Assembly (NCBI RefSeq): GCF_002443255.2
Contig: NW_019211455.1
Location: 37,291,472 to 37,355,471 of the forward strand
Length of the DNA stretch: 64,000 nt
From: Varroa destructor
Lineage: Eukaryota > Arthropoda > Arachnida > Mesostigmata > Varroidae
Reading direction: 5' to 3'
In this document: piece by piece, positions 37,460-49,774 of the stretch
Layout of the letters: each line of letters begins with the position of its first letter
How positions within the stretch are numbered: the stretch's first letter is position 1
The notes under the pieces: generated by a model
The model's database searches: none
Told to the model about the DNA's origin: nothing
Seen by the model: only the letters and a program-made list of their open reading frames with translations
Translations under genes and position numbers: made by a program

Positions 37460-39577
37460 CTGCAAGCAGATATTTTACTGGTCAAAACAAATGAGGGCAT
37501 CGAACTCTGTTAAGCGAAATGGAAACACTACATACGAACCGTAAACCCGATAGAAAAGAACGGGCGTTAAAAAAATGTTTATACCCTTTGAAGGCAACAC
37601 GAGCAACCTAACTAGCAAGATACTTTAGAGACCATCCTAGATATTAAGAAAATCCATCAAAATAACGCCCTCTTAACGATGTTTTTGGGTGCTAACTAGA
37701 TTTTTTAAGGATTACGTGCCCACGACGCACTCGGGTGCAGCAATATCCATTAGTATCAGGATCAAGCGGCTGCCGCTACACCACATGGGTTGAACGAAAA
37801 CCTACGGTGCTCTCTCTGGCGGTATGTTTCGCTTTTTGGTTTTGTACGGTTTTGTCGCGCTTCTCTTGGCATCTTTTTAACGTTTTCAGTTGTAACTGCT
37901 CACTTATTTTGTACACAAAAGTATCGCGAAAAACCCATTTTTGTTTGTCCGTTCCCGGGATATTTCTCTTGCTATTATTGGCCCCTCGTTTTCATTAACC
38001 TCGAATTGGTTTCCAACAAATGAGTTTTTTTTCGCTTTTTTGAAGACGTTCCAATTAGACTATTGTAGAGGCATTCTATATAATAATAATGATAATAAAT
38101 AATTCAAACGCAGCCAAAGTAGTTTGCATCTAGCAGTTCTGAGCCTTGTTGCATGTGCTTAATTAGTGCTTATTAAATCATTTTCTGACAACTCCACACA
38201 AATGCAAAGATAAAGAAACGATTTCGACAAGCTGCAGTGCCTACTGGACGCATCGATACCCTTTTTCAAGCTTTAAACGGCAGTACTGGCAGCATATAAA
38301 TCAACGGCGTAATTCATTGTATTTAGGAACATAAAAATGTGTTTGCGTCAACATAAATTCAATGAAGAGACTTTTTGTTAACTCAAGCTTACGCGGCGCA
38401 AACGATCGAACATATTTTACCATTCTCATTGTTCTTTTACGTATTTAAGGTTATTGGGTATTGAGTTCTGAGTAGCCGAGCGTAAATTTTTTGAAAACGC
38501 CGTTTAGAAGTCAACAGCGTTGTTTTGGGACAGCTTACGTCTATTTACTTATCAGGAACCTCGCGCAGATAAGACCCATAAAATCAGTACCAGCCCCTAT
38601 AGTGTCGTAACCTGGCCCCATAGACCAGACCTGCTTTTTTATGGCAGATTGAAACATTTATTGACCATGATAGGAATATATTTTTGATCATACCATATTT
38701 GTAAGATACATTCGAACTATGCCAAGTTCGCATCCTTGAGAAGTGATGAACTTTAAGCGCTCTTAAAATTCAATTTAATTCGAATAGCTTTGCTTTACTC
38801 AAAAACAAGCCCTAAAATCATATCAGTGTAAAGAAACAGGTCAACTCCAAATCTTATGACAGCCCCATGTCACCTATCTAGAGTACAAGAATAGAGCAGC
38901 GTCGACGTTAAATTATTGCGCGCGATACTTAATAAATTTTCGTAACTTTAATAGTCCTATATGACTTATGGGTGGAAAACTCGGAGAATTCACCATGCAA
39001 TTTCTGAGCTTAATTGATTAAGCTATCTAAAAAGGACATGTAAAGAACTAACGGTGGCGGAAATCAGGAGTGATTTGGTTCGTGATGGACGCGTATATAT
39101 TGGTTTTAGTATCACACATCAAGCTCGCAGCATTCGTGACTACATGGCATACTTATTAGGATCTGATGTGTAAGCGGACGTTAATATTCCGACGACAGTA
39201 CCAACGGCACCACTCTGCGTAGTTCATATGATTTAAATGCTGAGAAAATGTGTTATCCCAAACCACAATAGTGTACGTAATGATCGGTTCAAGAAGGCAT
39301 CCATAGAGGAACATACGTACGAGTTAAGAAAACTTCTGATCTAATGTAACCGATCACATTTTCCTTGGTGGAAAACAAGAACCAGGTTAGGGCTCGCATA
39401 TCTATTCTTCCTGTTGCAGAACTGTGACTGCCCGTGGTTAAATACTGTTTAGTACGAGGCCCAGACGCGTTGTTGGCACCGAGTATAGCCATTTACAACT
39501 TGCGCGCGACTACAATGCTGCTTAAAAGCGATTAGTTTCCCCAACTCATACAGGATTTCATGAAAGTTTAGTTTCAT
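37460..39577. other. No supportable gene
   Basis: AT-rich non-coding sequence. Frames at 37735-38023 on the plus strand are T-rich and look like chance. Confidence 0.45.
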
Positions 39578-39922
39578 TTACTCTGACGTCACTCTGACCG
39601 CATCGCGGCCCAGACCGCTAAGTCGAACAGCGACTCTCTTTCTGTCGCTAGATATTTTACTTCCACAGATTTCAAGTGTGCACCATGGCATGACGATCTC
39701 GAATATCATGTGCTGCACGAGATGTATGTGTGCAGCGTCGGCTCCCGAACCAGAATAGTGTGCATGCTGAGGTAACTGGCCGACCGGATTCCGAGACTTC
39801 TGTGGTGAAAGACGAGCGCCAGCTGTAATTACGCCTGGACATTTCCTTGAAGATATGCGCAACGATAGCTTCAAGGCGACGTCAGTTCTCTGCAGGGCAT
39901 TTTCATTTGTGCAAATTGGCAA
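39578..39922. other. GC-richer island with rival exon-like frames on both strands
   Basis: On the plus strand 39672-39761 lies between an acceptor (TTTTACTTCCACAG) and a donor (TGAG|GTAACT) and reads FKCAPWHDDLEYHVLHEMYV and onward. On the minus strand about 39660-39800 lies between CGTCTTTCACCACAG and GGAA|GTAAAA and reads KSRNPVGQLPQHAHYSGSGA and onward. At most one is real. A TGACGTCA element sits at about 39582. I recognise neither product. Confidence 0.25.
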
Positions 39923-42900
39923 ACAAACTGCTCATACGGTCAAAGAAACGACGGTATTATCAAAGGCGATATCTTTTTTCATTAATCTATGAATTTCGCC
40001 TTTCTCTCTCGCTCCCTTTCGGTATAATTCTAAACCGTAAGGTTCTGGCATTTGGAAAAAGTTTTACCGAAAGTTTAACCTCGATGTCATAAACAGTTCA
40101 CGTTTGAGATCATCAAACTAGCCGTAAGCTTCTTGATATGGTGAGACCTCCTTAAGAATCTGAAAATCATGGTTTTCCATCAATGTGGTCATTACTTACC
40201 AAATTAACGGGACCTTTTTTCTCACTTCAGCTGTTTTGGCTTTGCGCAAGCGTCACTTAACAAAAAGGGCCCTTGCCTCTTATAGAAGCTCTGAACCATG
40301 CTAGTACAAATAGGGCAACGGATGCTATTTAATGAATCGTGCTGGTACAATTCGTAAACTGAATAATCATTATTTTGGCTGCCGGTCTGCGATGCTTAGT
40401 TGATCACAACATTTTCCCAAAAAGGTTCAGGGTACTCACGTACAAAAACCAGCGTTTACTTAAAAAAAACTTGTTTACACACAATATATTAGCATCTTTT
40501 TCAACAACACCTAAAAAGTAGATGGGATTTATGCACCTGGCTTTGATTATGGCAGTAGCCAACATTCTTTGACCGCACCGAAAATTATCAGATTAAACCT
40601 AGTCGATTTAGAAATTTCCTTTTTTTAATTCTAAATTCGTTTCATTGGTTATAAATTGGGGGTCAGAACCATCGTATTAGCTTTGATCCCGCCCCTGATG
40701 GATCTACGTTTCATTAGCCTACTTTTCACGTTCTAGTAGTATTATTATATTATACGCGCTTCGTAAGATATGGTTGTCAGATTGACAACAATAATCAAAT
40801 TTTTTTTGTATAAGTTCTTATATCCAATCTAACGTCTCTACAGAGAATACGCCTGGCCGGCCTGATGGCCTAAACTGTGCTCCTAAAATTAGGTCCTTTG
40901 TCTGAACAAAAAAATTGGTGCTGATTCATTATTAAGCGGCAAAATATGGCACATTTGAAAATAGGTACAATCTTGATTTTCTGCACACCATTTAGAAATG
41001 GAAATTTCTAAACAATATCTGCTATAGGCCACTGCTTTGCAAGATACTCAAGGGACGATTTCCGTATCTATTAAATTGTTCTATCTATTGTTGACACGTT
41101 TACGGAAGCAAAGCTTACGAAGATAGCTCTTAATGCATACATCCGACCGTAGATTTATTCGCAAAAGTTTTAGTTTGGATAAAAGCCTTTGACGGCGTAT
41201 CCTGTTAAAAACATAATTTAACTATTGTGCGGCATTGAAATCGGAACTTTTTAATTAGTTCTTTATAAAGCCGTATTTAAACAAAAACAGATATTTCAGC
41301 GATTTACTTTCATGCGCTCAAAGTATCATATTTGACAGTCTTGTGTATTTAGTGCAATCACGTTCTACCACAGTTACAGTTCAAGATCTGAGCCATTACC
41401 TAATTAACAGAACGAACAAAATAAGTCAAATAACCCGTCTTCCATCCGCTACCTCTTTAAATAGTAACATGTATCAAACAATGTATATGTGGTAGATGTA
41501 AGCTCGTAATGTGTTGCTCTTATATGCTAGATGAGAAAACCCGAACGGAACTTAATTTTAGGATGGTAGCAGATCAGAAAGGCTAAAAGGTTGAAAACTC
41601 TAAAAAGGCTTACCGTTGAAGTTTACCTGAAGGGCCGTTCAACTCTCTATGAAAAAGCAATATGCATCAGAAATTGTGTTTTGAGTCATTTTGAGAATTT
41701 TCCGACTTGCCTTACGAAGGCCTTGCCCAGATTTTCTAGAAACTTAATGAAAACTGGCAGAAACCTAGATTGTCGACTACAGGCAAAAAAAAGGCCTGAA
41801 TTTTCCTGAAGGTTGTTTCAGCGTGAAAAAATTTGACAATAATTGATCTTTACTCAAATTCGCCATACAAAGCTTGCTGCTTTCCTCTAAAAAAAAAAAA
41901 TCGTTTCTATTTAGTAGCAAGAGTAATGGATGAACGCATGCTCGCTACGACAAATAGCCTGCGAAAGTTTATCTGAATTGCTCCATCGTGTATACCCGTG
42001 TACACTTGCATGGTTCCGTCGTCAACTGCATTCAATACACCAACCAAATATTGGCCTCCGTTTTATCGTTAAATCGTACTGCCCCTAATCTATAAAAAAA
42101 CAGTAAAAAAAAATTTCGAAGTCGACTATAGCAGATGTGTATTTGTTCAATTGATAATAACTTAAAGCATCATTTATATTTATAACCAGTCGATCACAAT
42201 GAATCTTGATTTTTCAGGCAAACTCTGCTTACTTTGCATACAGAAAATAAAGCGCGCTTTACGGGGATAAGATATAAAATATAAAAAAATCAATTAAGGT
42301 TAGAAAAAGCTGTGAACGGATTTATTGAAAATAATAAAAGCATGACAAACCATTTGGGCGTAAAATCAGAGTCCAAACTTACAGATTTAAACTTACTTAC
42401 GCTGTTCATTAATAGAAAAGCTTGAAGGCATAAGCTAACAGTTTGATTACCTGAATACTGTTTAGTAGCTGATTTTTTTGGCCCAAGAAGCGAACTTTAA
42501 GAGCTTTGTTTTGACAGCCTCTGCGATGCGCGCGTAGCTGGAGAAGTAAGTGCGAAATCACTTTAGATGTGCTTCTTCGACAAAATCAAGGAAAACATTT
42601 GCTCAACCCATAATTATTATTGGGCTACACAACGACGACAAATATCTCTTAGCAGTATTTATCATGGTGGTCCTTTGAAGCTATTTTATCCCGTGCTGAC
42701 CCCCTTCTGCATCTTCAACGATCTACCGCGTGGAACCTCTAAAACCAGTGCAGAATTTAAGCTGCTGAAAGATCTGCCTCAAGCGGGATGCGTGACATGA
42801 TAAAATGATTGTTTAGAAAAAGATTAAAAAATTGCATAATTTTTCAGTGATGACAAGTCGTGATTAATGAGTTCAAACGTAGTATTACTCATATTAGTCG

Positions 42901-43395
42901 CTTCGCCAGATATAGTAGCCAACTATCAAATATAGTTCATATTTGCAAAAGTATATACACACTTAAAAGGAACGATCGACCTTGTACATGCCCAGAGGTC
43001 ATCGACTGCGTAATCTGGACGTTTTTTTAATCAGTTTAGTCGCTGCCAATCTATTACCTAACGTGTAATCGAGATTCATTTTGACCAGTCATCTGCTCGA
43101 TCAGTGTTCCCCCTCGAATGAATGCGCGACTTGTAGCAGTGCCTTTAATATGAGCGGAGTTTTATGCCGTCTGCGTATGAAAACAGCACAAAAAAATCTC
43201 TTGATCCGCGCTGTAAGCCACTGAACGGCCCTCTATTAAGTGCGTCGCACGAGAACGTACTAAAAAGGGATTTATCTATGATGATCCTACCCCTTCATCT
43301 TACTAAGGCATCGTCCAAGTTCTTTGTGACGGAGCTGTGCCTCAGCATAGGAAACAAAGCTTTATTACGACCTTGCAAAATCGCAGAATCACACA

Positions 43396-43398
<3 letters not shown>

Positions 43399-43450
<52 letters not shown>
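43399..43450. repeat. (AT)26 microsatellite
   Basis: An uninterrupted 52-base AT array, the longest simple repeat in the window. It creates Ile-Tyr runs in chance frames on both strands. Confidence 0.97.
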
Positions 43451-43452
<2 letters not shown>

Positions 43453-43688
43453 CTAAACAGAACTCGTATCTTAGAGAAATGTGGACGGAAAAGCTCGACA
43501 TATATTTGAGATCATTTAATGGACCCTTATTTGTTCTTAGTTGTTCGAAATAATGCAGTGACATACGAAAAACGTACATTACACTTAGCACAGTCTTCAT
43601 CAGCAAGTAAAAGCAACCTCCTTACTTAGACAAATCGCGTTAAGTATTCTATTTGATAGCAATGGCAAATACTGTTTTTCGTCCATGT

Positions 43689-43700
43689 TGTCCATGGACA
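43689..43700. other. 12-base palindrome TGTCCATGGACA
   Basis: Perfectly self-complementary, and flanked by CCATG and TGG, which extend the symmetry loosely. Confidence 0.7.
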
Positions 43701-44135
43701 TGGGGATTTTAAGCTGTACGTTTATAACATTACATCATATTAGAGACATCCAATAATTGCTCGACCAAGCATGCTAAAAACTGGCTAGACTAGAAGAGAA
43801 ATTCGAGCATCGCGGACCCGCTTTTCTAATCTTATGGCTCCAATGTATGCGCTAGAGCATAATAGTGTTCAAAAGTAGCGCCAGAACTATGTCTGGGCAA
43901 ACAACTGATGTGTATTCAACGGTGACTTTCGTCTGTACTTAACGGTGACAGTTTTATTGCAAGACTGTCTTCCGATTTATCGATATATACTGCTACATCT
44001 GTTTGCGTTTTCTGCAAGAATCTCTGTTACATGTAGATAATTAAAATATCACCCAATTCAGCAGGTGGGCTATATTTTGGTGGAAGTTTTGTTTATCCAT
44101 TTTTTTTTTTTTATCAAGAAAGTGGTAGCGGGAAG

Positions 44136-44151
44136 TATATATATATATATA
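44136..44151. repeat. (TA)8 microsatellite
   Basis: TA units followed by CACATACA. Confidence 0.9.
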
Positions 44152-44194
44152 CACATACAACAGGTGAGCTGACCAAATCAGTAAGAATGGTAAG

Positions 44195-44281
44195 TCGGCC
44201 GAGGGCCGACTCGATCGATGTGCGTCCCTCTCAGATGTTCGCCAATAGCCGAGGCAGAGTTAATTAGCCAACACTCAAAAA
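44195..44281 (+). repeat. Dispersed repeat copy 1 with GC-rich hairpin core
   Basis: The core TCGGCCGAGGGCCGACTCG is identical to bases 45095-45113, exactly 900 bases downstream. After a partly matching ATCGATGTG, both copies continue with related sequence (here TTAATTAGCCAACACTCAAA). Within the core TCGGCC pairs with GGCCGA around GAG. No coding potential was seen. Confidence 0.6.
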
Positions 44282-45094
44282 CCCGCTGTAGAGTTGTGCA
44301 AAAAGACAATAGGTTATCATAGGCAAAACAAATCTAGAGTTTTGTTGAATTTCTTGACGAATTTTTTAGAATAGGCCACAGAAATGACTGCAGAATGATA
44401 AGGAGACAGGTGGAATCGGCTGATTGTTAACGCCTACTTAAACCTTTAGTTTTCGTTCCGCATGAGGGAACGAACATCTTCTCTGTTGACAAAATACTAG
44501 CCAAATGTTTATATAGGGATCCGTATAGTTCTCACTGGACCGAATCAAAATGCAATAAATTATTTTAATCCCAGATTCCTCCTCCTTGAAAATAAATGCC
44601 TTCTGAAGGATGAGGACTTCATATGGCGTTCAAAGTAAAAGGAATTTTTATTGACGTCAATCGATTGGTCTTAACAAGCTGAGAAAAAGCAGTAAATATT
44701 TTTATGCCTAAAATGGATGTTTCGGCGTAAAGATGGCCAAAGCCAATCGAGCGGTTAACTGACTAATGTAAGAGCCCACGGGGCTGTGAAATTTATATGC
44801 GCTTTGAGCTACCTCCAAGTGTTTATGAGCGAGATTTAGACAAGTATCAATTAGAATCCGATATAACGGACATGCTAGTTGGAATTTTATCTTGAAAATA
44901 TCCTCCGCAATATTTTCTTGGAGAATACCAAAACATCGAAAACGTTTTTCCACGTAAAATCCCACTTTTTCATGCCAATTCTTTACACCGATCGATAACG
45001 TATAATACAAAATAAAAGAGTCGCGAAGTGACTTGGTGACGTTCCAGGACCGAATTAACAGGTTAGCAAGCTCTAGCGCAATATGTGATAAAAA

Positions 45095-45162
45095 TCGGCC
45101 GAGGGCCGACTCGGTCCATGTGTGTTTAGAAATAGGGTTAGTTAATCAACCAACACAAAAAG
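45095..45162 (+). repeat. Dispersed repeat copy 2 with GC-rich hairpin core
   Basis: Second copy of the 19-base core, followed by GTCCATGTG and later AGTTAATCAACCAACACAAA, which resembles the tail of copy 1. In this copy CCGAG and CTCGG can also pair, giving an alternative hairpin. The family is unknown to me. Confidence 0.6.
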
Positions 45163-46972
45163 CACGTGTGTACCAAAAGCCAACTTACCACAAATGAGAC
45201 AATTCTCGAGTTGGCTGAGAATAAGAATAGGCTGATGAAATAAGTATAAAGGAATAACGGGCACCAAGTGAGACAAAGTAGTATAATGTTTAGTGTATCT
45301 TATGGTTTAGGTGAAAATTGGCGCAACATCAGTGAATCAAATAAGTTAAGTCACTACAAATTAGGTACGGAGCAAAGCCCGCAATCCGTCTACTATGCCC
45401 AGAAAGTTATTAATCTGCTCAGGACTTCGCGGTAAAAAAACTTTCTAAATATGGTACGCTGCACTTAAGGGCGACCTCTGCCAGTGAAGTTGTAAAATTC
45501 ACTGATGTTCACTGTGAGCGTAATAATTTACTGACTCAAGGAAATAGATGAAAATTCTCGTAAACGTTTAATGATATTAAAAATGTATAAAACATATGTT
45601 GTATTACAAGTCAATAAAATGTTATAGAGTTGCGATGCATAAGACAAATGACAATTAATTGACGCTGGAATGGATCCACAGAATGGAGATCCACATAGCT
45701 ATATTAATGCTGCGTGATGTTGCATCCGATTCTTGCAGTAAAAGAAGTCAGCTATATATTTTTTATTTCTTAAGTTTTTTTTTTATCTATTTGTTTTATG
45801 AAAGATCTATGGTCGAAAAATATTGATCTTATTAGTTGCTGCCAGTCAATTTTTTTATTAGTAGTGCTTTCAAGTAATTTTGGAGCATAAAATGTAAACT
45901 TTCTGAATAATAATTAAAAAAAACATTTTTTATTGCTTAATTTCTGAGTCTTACACTTTGAAGCTGTGGGCGAGTTTAATATACGAGAGCACAACACTGC
46001 TTATAAAGTACTCTTTTAGCTGAGTTGATCACAAAAAGTCAACGGCGTTCAAAATCGTTTTAAAGGAAAACTAACTGAGAGCACCTTATCAGAAAATATT
46101 TTAGTCAGTGAGGTCGTAACATGGTCTTCTATGACGCTGAATACGGAATCACTTTTGTTTCAACAGCCATATTTCGAAGATGAGTTGTTTATCTTTTGCT
46201 ATTGAAAACACGTAAATAAACCGCTACATCGATTTTATTTATATAAATTTATAGCACTAGAAACTATGTCAAATTGTACCGATGTAAACCAACTGTTGAT
46301 TGAACATTGATTTCGGTCGCTTACATGGTTACGCAATCAACCCAATTGTCGAATATCACAGCGTTGGATAACACAGAATTTCGGCTCCGCTGTCATAACA
46401 AAGGCCGAAGAAGAAGAAGAAATTTATTTATGCTGACGCAGTTGTCTGTTTTATGTCAAAATTGCAAGAAACCTAGGGTACAAATGCCAGCGCGGCGCCG
46501 CCTTATGTACCACTTAGAATTTGCTCTTGTACACAATGCAAGGAGACTAAGGTTATTGTGATGCCCAACGGACGCCAGTGGACATATTGAAACCCACGGT
46601 GTATCAGTTCAAAGAAAGAGATACCAATTTGGGGTTGTCATTTGAACCATTGGGGTGTGTCCTAACTGCTCTTCAAAAGCTACATTAGCGTAAACGGCAT
46701 TTTCTGGCGATGGACAAAAGGCGTCGTCGTATAGGCAACGCTAACCGCATGAACTACACACATACCTTCCAGGGTCGAAATATAGAAAACGGCGTCGGTA
46801 CCAATAAAAAATTTTCTGGCTCCGGAGAAACCCATGGTGAAAATATTAACCTTCCACCTGCCTGGGGCCCGCGCCGGCTGCGCAATCCCTGCACCTTCTT
46901 AACCGCAGCCCTTGATTTTCTCACGTCCGCTGATTCCATCCAATTTCGGCACTAAAGACAGGTATGTGTGTA
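45163..46972. other. No supportable gene
   Basis: AT-rich. Plus-strand frames at 46307-46561 and 46710-46955 contain Arg-rich stretches but no recognised family. The latter ends just upstream of the promoter at 46973. Confidence 0.45.
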
Positions 46973-47006
46973 TATAAACGCAGATAACCATTTCTAAATA
47001 TCAGTT
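46973..47006 (+). promoter_or_regulatory. Core promoter: TATA box plus TCAGTT initiator
   Basis: TATAAA at 46973-46978 and TCAGTT at 47001-47006 place the initiator A (47003) 30 bases after the first T of the TATA box. This is the spacing and initiator sequence of arthropod TATA-Inr promoters. Transcription would start at about 47003, giving a 102-base leader to the ATG at 47105. Confidence 0.7.
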
Positions 47007-47104
47007 TAATCACTAAATCCACTAAATAGTAGAACAAAGTACCTGCAGCACGATACGACTTTGATCGCTTCTGCTTGTTGCGAACGTTTAGAAAATCATC
47101 AAAA

Positions 47105-47389
47105 ATGCGCGCACCGAGATTACTTCTAGGCGTCTTTGTGACTGTGGGTATACTAAATCTAGTGCCGTCTTCTGAGGCTCGATTGGCGAAAATACTGGCC
47201 AGGAGGTTGGCTTTACCACTGCTAGCTGGAGGAGCCGCTGGTGCTATACTCGGCCTGGGTGCTGGTCTACTTCACTCCCACCACAAACCTAATCATAGCT
47301 GGGAAGAGAAATACATCATCTACGAGAAGGAACACGATGGTTGGGACCAAGGGTGGCCTATTGAGCCCAGCAACGATGGCTGGTGCTAA
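47105..47389 (+). CDS. Small secreted protein, Gly/Ala-rich core, single exon (94 aa)
   Basis: ATG at 47105 (context TCAAAAATG) to TAA at 47387-47389. Residues 1 to about 24 form a signal peptide (LLLGVFVTVGILNLV, cut near SSEA/RL). The mature chain has a basic start (RLAKILARRLALPLL), then a hydrophobic Gly/Ala segment with GxxxG spacing (AGGAAGAILGLGAGLL), a His patch (HSHHKPNHSW), an acidic/basic part (EEKYIIYEKEHDGW) and a Trp/Asp-rich tail ending in a lone Cys. It lies about 100 bases after a TATA/initiator promoter and before an AATAAA at 47680, so the transcription unit appears complete and intronless. The layout suggests an exported structural or membrane-active peptide expressed strongly in particular tissues; this is inference. 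I do not recognise a named family. The single cysteine could allow dimer formation. Confidence 0.72.
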   Translation: MRAPRLLLGVFVTVGILNLVPSSEARLAKILARRLALPLLAGGAAGAILGLGAGLLHSHHKPNHSWEEKYIIYEKEHDGWDQGWPIEPSNDGWC

Positions 47390-47679
47390 ATGAGCTGACG
47401 TTCGTAAATAATTGCATCAAATGATAGTTATGATGTCGCCGCGATGAAAACGTTTGTCTTTTCTGACAGTGAAAAAAGTGCGTAGACGAAGATCCATCTC
47501 TGTTATAGTGTTCCGTTTGTTTTCCTGCGCTTCTGTATGCGCCAGAACGACGGTGGCGCTGTGCATCCTGTACATACTTCATTGTTGTCAACCGCCTGTT
47601 AAATTAACAATGTACTGTGATACATAGTATCTGTATGAACAAAGATGTATTGTAGAATATGTCGCATATAGGATATATA

Positions 47680-47685
47680 AATAAA
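47680..47685 (+). terminator. Poly(A) signal AATAAA of the small secreted-protein gene
   Basis: AATAAA lies 290 bases after the stop codon and is followed by a GT-containing stretch (GACACCGTGTAGTG). It is a suitable 3' end for the transcript starting near 47003. Confidence 0.55.
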
Positions 47686-47705
47686 TTGACACCGTGTAGT
47701 GAACT

Positions 47706-48719
47706 AAATATCGATGTTCTTATTTCTGCGGCATTTTTGCAGACATCTTAACATCGATTCCTATTCAGTCGACTTAAGTAGTTTGACACGGTTCACTCGA
47801 GACACTTCGTTGAAGATTTAATGCAACTAGTGACCATCGTATATTTGACTGACACTAGGTTTCCCTTAAAATTTCTTGTCGTTGTAGCACAATCCAGTAG
47901 CGCACAATTTAACGCTCAAATTACCTTAGTGCAATTGCTAGGTCATGTGAAAATTAATCTCTGTGTCTAATCTAAACGAGTCTTGAAAAAAATTGCTGTC
48001 TAAATTTTTAAAAATCGTAGAAGCTTATTATTATTTAAAATATTTATTACCAGCTCTCTAGCCCTTAGGGATGTGCCGTCCCAGCTGCTAGCTGACATAA
48101 GAAAACAAATGTTTTTTAAACGCTTAAAGCACTAGCAGTTGTACTTTTGTCCTAATCAAAAGACAAAAAAGATATATCCATCTGTTCCCACTGCACCTAG
48201 ACTTACCATCGATCCTTAAATAGATAACATGACCTCTCGCGCTACTTTAAATTACGAAAGCCGCGTTATTTTAAAAAGGCCACTCTAACTATACCATACT
48301 ACCTCTATCTTATGTTAATATAGGTCAACATTTTATAGAGCCAGAAATTGACTGGAGCTATCTTAGATTGGGATGCAGCATTGGGATGCACAATTATTCA
48401 GCTCCACACGAGAGCTGCAAGAGATTGTTGTCGAATCTGTCCGTAACGTTTCAAACTCGCTCTACGATCGTAAACGACCCTCGTAAAGAGATTGCTCGCT
48501 GTGAAAATAGCTTATGAAATGCTAAGAGGAACGGATTATTTAGTCGGTTCTAGTTAGGTGAAATATCATTACAGTGTACACATCAACATCATTCGCGTTC
48601 TACCTCAATAGGTCTAATACTATTCATCTTTGTCAGCTAACTCACGATAACTATTACATTTAATATAACCGTATTTAAAGACCTTTGGAGAGACCAGTAA
48701 ATATCCTTTTTTAACCAGT
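47706..48719. other. No gene seen
   Basis: AT-rich intergenic sequence between the secreted-protein gene and the LINE relics. Confidence 0.5.
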
Positions 48720-49130
48720 TGAACCAAGCTCTATGGAGACCACACGCAACTTGACTAACAACCGTTTCGGTAAATCATCATGTACAAGATCTCTAGGCCC
48801 TTGGATTTTCGCCGGCAGATTCTTTAATAGCGTCGAGAATAGTACGGAATTGAGGTTAACCCTTGCGCAAGTGGTCGAAGGAAGTTTTGTCGCACCATTT
48901 TCGATTCTTATTCGCTTTTTCCTAAAGGACAGCCATTGAAAATTTGAGAATTTTCCTGGGAGACTTCCGTCCTTGCCAGAGCGATGTCTCCTGGCACCGA
49001 ATCGAAAGCTGGCTTAAAGTTTACAACTACGACAAGTATACATTAGATCAGATGATCTAATAGAGAAACAGTTGTACCTGGCGTGCCAAAAAAAAAGCCG
49101 AACGTGACGGTAACTGTTCACATCTAATTT
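48720..49130 (-). mobile_element. Decayed non-LTR retrotransposon reverse transcriptase, relic 1
   Basis: Reading the minus strand downward, with frame changes and stops, the order of motifs matches a LINE reverse transcriptase. FGFFFGTPGTTVSLLDHLI (about 49045-49100) resembles the GFRxGRxTTDxIxxLxxLI block. VVNFKPAFDSV (about 48990-49025) matches motif A (VDFKKAFDSV). NSVLFSTLLKNLPAKI (about 48805-48855) matches the LSPxLFxxxLxDLP block. LVHDDLPKR (about 48775-48800) sits where motif C (xYADDL) should be, with the Tyr-Ala changed. Stops and frameshifts show it is dead. Collinear motifs in the right order make chance unlikely. The clade is not assigned. Plus-strand frames here (48733-48939) are shadows. 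Confidence 0.6.
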
Positions 49131-49160
49131 CTGCTATTAATAACATAATTTTTTAGAAAG

Positions 49161-49188
49161 CCGACAGCGATCGGCAAATCGCTGTCGG
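49161..49188. other. Perfect 11-bp stem hairpin
   Basis: CCGACAGCGAT and ATCGCTGTCGG are exact reverse complements around a 6-base loop (CGGCAA). It lies between the two LINE relics in AT-rich sequence. It could be a remnant terminal repeat, a structured RNA or a chance inverted repeat. Confidence 0.8.
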
Positions 49189-49774
49189 TAATCAATGGAT
49201 CTTTACCACTATAGCATTTCTCCCTAAATTCAGAAAAAAATACGTGTATATGAATATATTCTGTACATTTTTGAAATGGAAGTATATTATTCTTTTACAT
49301 TTCATTTTTTGTTTTTTTTTTAATTTTTAGTTTTTTACCTAATATATGAAGTTTTATATTACAGACTGATCTTGGAAGAGGCGAATGATTTGGCTAAGTT
49401 CATAACGCAAAATGTACATAAAAATACACAATAATTATTTTTTGTTTAATGCTTATTGTTATAATAATTTGATTTTTTACAGCATTTGCTAAACAAGCAA
49501 TTTATTAGGTTCTTAGAAGCCATTGTTATTTAGGGACAAGTTTTTGTGCTGTTTAAGGAATGTTTAATTGAGAGATTCATAAACTACTAAGTCTCGCTTA
49601 ATGGCTAGTGTACTAAAATGGTTTAAATAAAAAGCAAGTTTTAAAGATTTTGTGAAACTTGCGCCTATTCTTAGTTCACATTTCTTAGCATAAACAACCG
49701 CTATTTAATTCGAACCGCCAATATCTTAGTTTTACTTGTATTACGGCAGGGCTTATTTACACTTGGCCAGCAGT
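49189..49774. other. No gene seen; T-rich
   Basis: AT-rich with poly-T runs. An acceptor-like ATATTACAG before 49365 opens a short frame (LILEEANDLAKFITQNV). Without a partner exon it is not called. Confidence 0.4.

Larger units (their letters stand above)
39923..44194. other. No supportable gene
   Basis: AT-rich with microsatellites. A plus-strand acceptor (TTTTTTCTCACTTCAG, about 40215-40230) precedes only short frames. Confidence 0.45.

Noticed and set aside
43164..43606. Long frames on both strands with Ile-Tyr repeats
   Set aside because: Produced by the (AT)26 microsatellite, which is open in all frames.
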